Shown here piece by piece: positions 5,404 through 8,505 of a DNA stretch of 8,505 bases. Source of the DNA: an uncultured cyanobacterium (lineage in GTDB: Bacteria; Cyanobacteriota; Cyanobacteriia; Cyanobacteriales; Geitlerinemataceae); assembly GCA_937121005.1 (NCBI GenBank), contig CAKZKB010000678.1, positions 1 to 8,505 of the forward strand, written 5' to 3'. The notes below the pieces were generated by a model. The model did not search any database and had not been told where the DNA came from. It saw only the letters and a list, made by a program, of their open reading frames with translations. Every line of letters starts with the position of its first letter. Positions within the stretch are counted from its first letter, which is position 1. The position numbers were made by a program, and so were the translations under genes.

Positions 5404-5406
5404 AAT
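5399..5406. repeat. Target-site duplication of copy 2, left (ACTAAAAT)
   Basis: ACTAAAAT here corresponds to ACTAACAT at 5527-5534, 7 of 8 identical, directly flanking the element at 5407-5526. The repeat spans the ackA stop codon TAA (5401-5403), so the insertion kept ackA full length. Confidence 0.7.
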
Positions 5407-5526
5407 GTAAGCATTCAGGTCAAAGCAAGAAACCCGGTTTCTGGCATCGCCAGATAAAATTTGAGTCTATCCTTTGAGAAACCGGGTTTCTACACCCGAG
5501 GCGCGATCGAACACCTGAATAGTTAC
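5407..5526 (-). mobile_element. MITE-like non-autonomous element, copy 2 (120 bp)
   Basis: Read on the minus strand this matches copy 1 (4004-4125) over its full length: I count 12 mismatches and one 2-base gap, about 88% identity, with half the mismatches in a short patch beside one end. The ends are GTAAGCATTCAGGTC on the left and CACCTGAATAGTTAC on the right. The internal AGAAACC-type palindromes are at 5428-5442 and 5477-5491. Near-perfect 8-bp direct repeats flank it. It occupies the gap between the convergent ackA and histidine-kinase stop codons, where its hairpin could now act as a shared terminator. There is no open frame. Confidence 0.83.
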
Positions 5527-5534
5527 ACTAACAT
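5527..5534. repeat. Target-site duplication of copy 2, right (ACTAACAT)
   Basis: This is the right-hand partner of 5399-5406, with one difference at position 6. Its last base is the final base of the histidine kinase stop codon (minus strand), so neither coding region was altered by the insertion. Confidence 0.7.
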
Positions 5535-7522
5535 TACAATCGTACCGGGAGAAGAACTTTAAATTCCGTACCGCGATCGCTCGAATCAACAATAATTTCA
5601 CCTCCGTGTTCTTCAACGGCTTGATAGCAAATCGACAACCCCAAACCCGTGCCTTTACCAACAGCTTTGGTGGTAAAAAACGGATCGAAAATTTTGTTTT
5701 TGACGCGGGTAGGAATCCCCGTACCGTTGTCCCGAATGCGAACGCAAACGGTGGTGTCGTCGATCGCTTCTGTTTTGATGGTAATTTCTAACTTGCGGGA
5801 GTTGTCTCCTTTTTTACTGATATCTTCTAACGCATCAATGGCGTTGGCGATTAAATGCAACCAGACTTGATTGAGTAAGGCTGGATAGCAAGTAATGGGA
5901 GGCAAATCGCCGTAGTCTTTGCTGAGTTTGATGTTTTTTAAGCGATGGTTGAGAATCACCAATGTACTTTCGATTCCCGGATGCAAATCGGCCACTTTAA
6001 TGGCAGATTCGTCGAGGCGGGCAAAATTGCGTAACGACACCATTAACCGATGAATGCGATCGGCCCCAATCCGCATCGATCGCAAGGTATCGAGTAAATC
6101 TCCTTGCAAGAAATCGAACTCGATCGCGTCAATTTTCTCGTAGATTTCTGGGTGCGGTTTTGGGTAATGATTTTGATAAAGGGCAATCAGTTCGAGTAAA
6201 TTGCGGGCGTATTGTTGAGCGTGATCCAAGTTACCGTAAATAAAGTTGATCGGGTTGTTAATTTCGTGGGCAATTCCCGCCACTGTTTGCCCCAAAGCCG
6301 ACATCTTTTCGGCTTGGATCAGTTGGCTTTGCGTGCGGCGCAATTCGATTAATGCGGTCTCCAATTGTTCGGCTTGTTCGCGCAGTTGTGCTTCCGATTG
6401 TTTGAGGGCTTCGGTGGCACGCTTGCGTTGGGTCATGTCAATGCCAACGGCAACGGCTGCATTGCCAGCATCGTATTTTTGCGCTGCAATTAAATAGTAG
6501 CGTTTTGAGTCTTTGACATCGGCTTCGATGACTTGCGACGCACCATTTTCAGCGCTATTGATGAAGTTTCGCACGAAATCGACAAACTGCGGGCTATTTT
6601 TCAAGAACCCTAACTCCTTACCGATAAAGGCTTCCGGAGGCATTCCGTAGCTATCGGCCAAATGGCGATTGACCCCTAAATAGTATCCCTCTTTGGCAAT
6701 CCAAGAAACGAACCCCGGCACCGCATCTAAAACGGCACGCAGATGATCTTTCGATCGCTGCAATTCTTCGGCGGCTTGCTTGCGTTCGGTGATGTCAATT
6801 CCCACCACTGCCGAGGAGTCGCCCTCTTGAGATTTTTGGGCGGCAATGAGATAGTATCGTCGCACCCCTTTGACATCGGCTTCGACAATTTGCGAGGATC
6901 CCGAATGGGGGCTACTGATAAAATTATGGACGAAATCGGCAAACTGGGGACTACTTTGTAAAAACCCGAGTTCTTTACCGATAAAGGCTTCCGGAGGCAT
7001 CCCGTAGCTGTCAGCTAAATGGCGGTTCACTTGTAGGTATCGTCCATCTTTAGAAATCCAAGAGACGAATCCCGGAACCGCATCTAAAATAACCTTGAGT
7101 TGTTCTTTGGCGCGATAGAGATTTTGCGCCGCTTGCTTGCTTTCAGTGACATCGCGGACGATCGCGCAGTGGTATTCCTTGCCTTCAAAATTCAAGTAGT
7201 TGATGTTGGTGTTGACGCTGAGTCGATCGCCTGTTTTAGGTTGTAAAATAGAGTCGATCGTTGTCGAACCGCGATCGCGGACAGATTGCCAATGCCTCTG
7301 CCAACTTTCGGCCGAGAAATTGGGTTCGACATCGTAAAAGCGCAAATTCAAAAGTTCGTCGCGATCGTATCCTAACAGACTGCAAGCGGCATCGTTGGCA
7401 TAGAAAAATTTAGCATCGATATCGATAAAAAAGATCGCATCTTTGGCGCGATCGAGCGACAATCGAGCGATTTGTAGCGCAGCGTGGGTTTCAGCATCTA
7501 AAGTGACGCGACTCGAAGACAT
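5534..7522 (-). CDS. PAS-PAS-PAS sensor histidine kinase
   Basis: This 662-residue soluble sensor kinase autophosphorylates on histidine and passes the phosphate to a response regulator. Order of parts: PAS1 (about 22-131, AKDAIFFIDIDAKFFYAN...RDVTESK), PAS2 (136-254) and PAS3 (255-373), a coiled coil (about 371-407), a HisKA-like helix with IAHEINNP (phospho-accepting His419), then the ATP-binding domain: N box with Asn560 (LIANAIDAL), G1 DNGTGIP (598-604), F box FDPFFTTK (612-619) and G2 GKGTGLGLS (622-630). No membrane segment is seen, so it senses a cytoplasmic signal; a flavin or heme ligand cannot be told from this. PAS2 and PAS3 are a recent tandem duplication. I chose ATG 7522, with GAGGG seven bases before it. 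A TTG at 7549 with its own AGGGAG would add nine residues. No response regulator is adjacent, so it is an orphan. Confidence 0.9.
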   Translation of the reverse strand: MSSSRVTLDAETHAALQIARLSLDRAKDAIFFIDIDAKFFYANDAACSLLGYDRDELLNLRFYDVEPNFSAESWQRHWQSVRDRGSTTIDSILQPKTGDRLSVNTNINYLNFEGKEYHCAIVRDVTESKQAAQNLYRAKEQLKVILDAVPGFVSWISKDGRYLQVNRHLADSYGMPPEAFIGKELGFLQSSPQFADFVHNFISSPHSGSSQIVEADVKGVRRYYLIAAQKSQEGDSSAVVGIDITERKQAAEELQRSKDHLRAVLDAVPGFVSWIAKEGYYLGVNRHLADSYGMPPEAFIGKELGFLKNSPQFVDFVRNFINSAENGASQVIEADVKDSKRYYLIAAQKYDAGNAAVAVGIDMTQRKRATEALKQSEAQLREQAEQLETALIELRRTQSQLIQAEKMSALGQTVAGIAHEINNPINFIYGNLDHAQQYARNLLELIALYQNHYPKPHPEIYEKIDAIEFDFLQGDLLDTLRSMRIGADRIHRLMVSLRNFARLDESAIKVADLHPGIESTLVILNHRLKNIKLSKDYGDLPPITCYPALLNQVWLHLIANAIDALEDISKKGDNSRKLEITIKTEAIDDTTVCVRIRDNGTGIPTRVKNKIFDPFFTTKAVGKGTGLGLSICYQAVEEHGGEIIVDSSDRGTEFKVLLPVRL
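6404..7117 (-). repeat. Tandem duplication of a 357-bp PAS-domain unit
   Basis: Two units of 119 codons (7117-6761 and 6760-6404 on the minus strand) encode PAS2 and PAS3 of the histidine kinase. Both contain the same 23-residue block starting NRHLADSYG and ending GKELGFL, as well as DAVPGFVSWI and RRYYLIAAQK or KRYYLIAAQK. The DNA is also close (for example CCGATAAAGG at 6621 and 6978, exactly 357 apart), though silent differences show it is not brand new. Confidence 0.85.
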
Positions 7523-7529
7523 TGTTAAT

Positions 7530-7534
7530 CCCTC
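7530..7534 (-). promoter_or_regulatory. Shine-Dalgarno supporting the kinase start at 7522
   Basis: GAGGG on the minus strand lies seven bases before ATG 7522-7520. It competes with AGGGAG at 7560-7555, five bases before a TTG at 7549 in the same frame. ATG is favoured by codon choice, but both starts are possible. Confidence 0.45.
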
Positions 7535-7734
7535 ATTCCCGATTGGCAACGGATCTCCCTATGGTTTAATTGTAGATGGTGATTCCAAATAGGCACAATT
7601 GATACTGAGATAAACTTTGGTTTGGATGCGCCCCGAGTTCCTCTTTGAGTGGCGATCGCGCGTTGCCCGAAATGCGGCTGGCGACGAAGCCTGCCATTTT
7701 TCGGTGCAAATTTCCCAATCGTAGCAAAAATTCG

Positions 7735-7772
7735 ATCGCTTTGCTGTCACAATAGTAGCGAAGCGATAAAAT
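7735..7772 (+). promoter_or_regulatory. Inverted repeat overlapping a candidate oxoprolinase promoter
   Basis: ATCGCTTTGCT (7735-7745) faces AGCGAAGCGAT (7757-7767) across 11 bases, an 11-position palindrome with one T-G position. A possible promoter, CTGTCA (7744-7749) and TAAAAT (7767-7772) 17 bases apart, overlaps both arms. A protein bound to the palindrome would block it. The predicted transcription start falls near 7779, which is the GTG of the downstream gene. The rest of the 256-base divergent gap (7523-7778) shows no gene that I believe in. Confidence 0.35.
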
Positions 7773-7778
7773 TCCCTC

Positions 7779-8505
7779 GTGACCCCTCACCCAAGCTGGC
7801 ACTTTTGGATCGATCGCGGCGGTACGTTTACCGATATTGTCGCCAAACGCCCCGACGGTACGATCGCCGTCCGCAAGCTGCTGTCGGAAAATCCCGATCG
7901 CTATACAGATGCCCCCCTACATGGCATTCGGGAACTGCTAGGGTTGGCAGCAGATGCCCCCATTCCCAGCGATCGCGTGGCAGAAGTACGCATGGGCACC
8001 ACTGTCGCCACCAATGCTTTACTCGAACGTAAAGGCGATCGCTGCGTTCTCCTCATCACTCGCGGCTTCGCAGATGCCCTCCGGATCGGCTACCAAAATC
8101 GCCCCGATATTTTCGCCCGCGAGATCGTCTTGCCCGAAATGCTGTACGAACGGGCGATGGAAGTGGAAGAACGCTACAGTGCCGATGGCGAAGCGTTAAT
8201 TCCTCTTAATACTGCCAAACTGCGCCGAGATTTACAACAAGCCTACCACGACGGGATTCGCAGTTGCGCGATCGCCTTTTTACACGGCTACCGCTACCCC
8301 CAACACGAAGTCGCCGCCGCCGACATTGCCCGCGACATCGGCTTTTCCCAAGTCTCCGTTTCTCACCAAGTCAGCCCCCTGATTAAACTCGTCAGTCGCG
8401 GCGATACCACCGTCGTCGATGCCTATCTTTCCCCCATTTTGCGGCGTTACGTCGATCGCGTCGCCAGCCAACTTTCCCCCCCTCTCCCCCTCTCCCCCTC
8501 TCCCC
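7779..8505 (+). CDS. 5-oxoprolinase / hydantoinase A family protein (N-terminal part)
   Basis: The 242 visible residues form the N-terminal domain of a HyuA-type ATPase. This family opens the five-membered rings of 5-oxoproline or hydantoins using ATP. Motifs: FWIDRGGTFTDIVAKRPDG (residues 9-27, the first nucleotide-binding loop), KLLSENPDRY, MGTTVATNALLERKG (72-86), TRGFADALRIGYQNRPDIF, VLPEMLYERAMEVEERY, FLHGYRYPQHE, SVSHQVSPLIKLVSRGDTTVVDAYLSPILRRYVDRVASQL. These are the blocks I expect in bacterial ATP-dependent 5-oxoprolinase, so recycling of 5-oxoproline to glutamate is the likely role, and the full protein would be over 1,000 residues if HyuA and HyuB parts are fused. The start is GTG 7779: a TAA lies in frame at 7767-7769 and no other start precedes the DRGGTFTD motif. 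From residue 233 the frame enters an 8-bp tandem repeat reading SPPLPLSPSP, and the window ends. Confidence 0.88.
   Translation, partial: MTPHPSWHFWIDRGGTFTDIVAKRPDGTIAVRKLLSENPDRYTDAPLHGIRELLGLAADAPIPSDRVAEVRMGTTVATNALLERKGDRCVLLITRGFADALRIGYQNRPDIFAREIVLPEMLYERAMEVEERYSADGEALIPLNTAKLRRDLQQAYHDGIRSCAIAFLHGYRYPQHEVAAADIARDIGFSQVSVSHQVSPLIKLVSRGDTTVVDAYLSPILRRYVDRVASQLSPPLPLSPSP
8476..8505 (+). repeat. 8-bp tandem repeat (CCCCCTCT) inside the oxoprolinase frame
   Basis: C-runs of 7, 5, 5 and at least 4 are separated by TCT at 8483-8485, 8491-8493 and 8499-8501, giving an exact 8-base period for at least three units to the window edge. The repeat has no stop in any of the six frames. It interrupts the family sequence just after RRYVDRVASQL, where other members continue with a short link to the next conserved block. 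Confidence 0.8.

Noticed and set aside
4039..5491. CRISPR-like reading of the four AGAAACC...GGTTTCT palindromes
   Set aside because: They are not regularly spaced, they alternate in orientation, and they are the inner arms of the two mobile-element copies.
4004..5526. Composite transposon carrying ackA
   Set aside because: Each element copy has its own matching 8-bp duplication and the outermost flanks do not match each other; ackA also looks native in base use and HIP1 content.
7523..7549. TTG start at 7549 for the histidine kinase
   Set aside because: It has a Shine-Dalgarno, but TTG is a rare start and ATG 7522 also has one at good spacing; I kept it as an alternative only.
7566..7802. 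Minus-strand open frame of 78 codons in the gap before the oxoprolinase
   Set aside because: The translation has no family pattern, it overlaps the well-defined GTG start and promoter region of the plus-strand gene, and it has no ribosome binding site.

Overview
The window is chromosomal DNA from a phycobilisome-containing cyanobacterium. Three things point there: the palindrome GCGATCGC (HIP1) recurs throughout, including five copies in cpcE alone; cpcE encodes a phycocyanobilin lyase subunit; and two small proteins belong to families I know from cyanobacteria (DUF4278, and probably DUF4327). The many intergenic palindromes and a CCCCCTCT tandem repeat recall larger, repeat-rich genomes, but genus cannot be fixed from this window.

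Layout: 1-109 (-) is the start of an MFS-type transporter overlapping the end of recO; 93-932 (-) recO; 1044-1862 (+) cpcE; 1928-2305 (-) a DUF4278 protein; 2750-2968 (+) a 72-residue DUF4327-like protein; 3061-3852 (-) a voltage-gated-type potassium channel with a C-terminal zinc ribbon; 4192-5403 (+) acetate kinase ackA; 5534-7522 (-) an orphan PAS-PAS-PAS histidine kinase; 7779-8505 (+) the N-terminal part of a 5-oxoprolinase/hydantoinase-type ATPase that runs off the end. Apart from the transporter/recO pair, every gene is on the opposite strand from its neighbour, so most are probably transcribed singly. There is no shared pathway: recombination repair, pigment attachment, ion transport, acetate overflow, signalling and gamma-glutamyl-cycle metabolism sit side by side.

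The most informative part is the non-coding DNA. ackA is bracketed by two related 120-122 bp non-autonomous mobile elements (MITE-like) in opposite orientation. Both have GTAA-beginning terminal inverted repeats and each has its own 8-bp target duplication (GATAGGTC perfect; ACTAAAAT/ACTAACAT 7 of 8). One abuts the -35 box of the ackA promoter. The other sits in what was a 2-bp gap between the stop codons of ackA and the histidine kinase. The other two convergent junctions (cpcE/DUF4278 and DUF4327/channel) also hold strong palindromes.

Other points: a 119-residue tandem PAS duplication in the kinase, an 8-bp tandem repeat inside the oxoprolinase reading frame, and HIP1 sites that encode the Gly-Asp-Arg turns of the CpcE HEAT repeats. 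I found no tRNA, rRNA, CRISPR array or complete insertion sequence, and nothing I would call a new multi-gene system.
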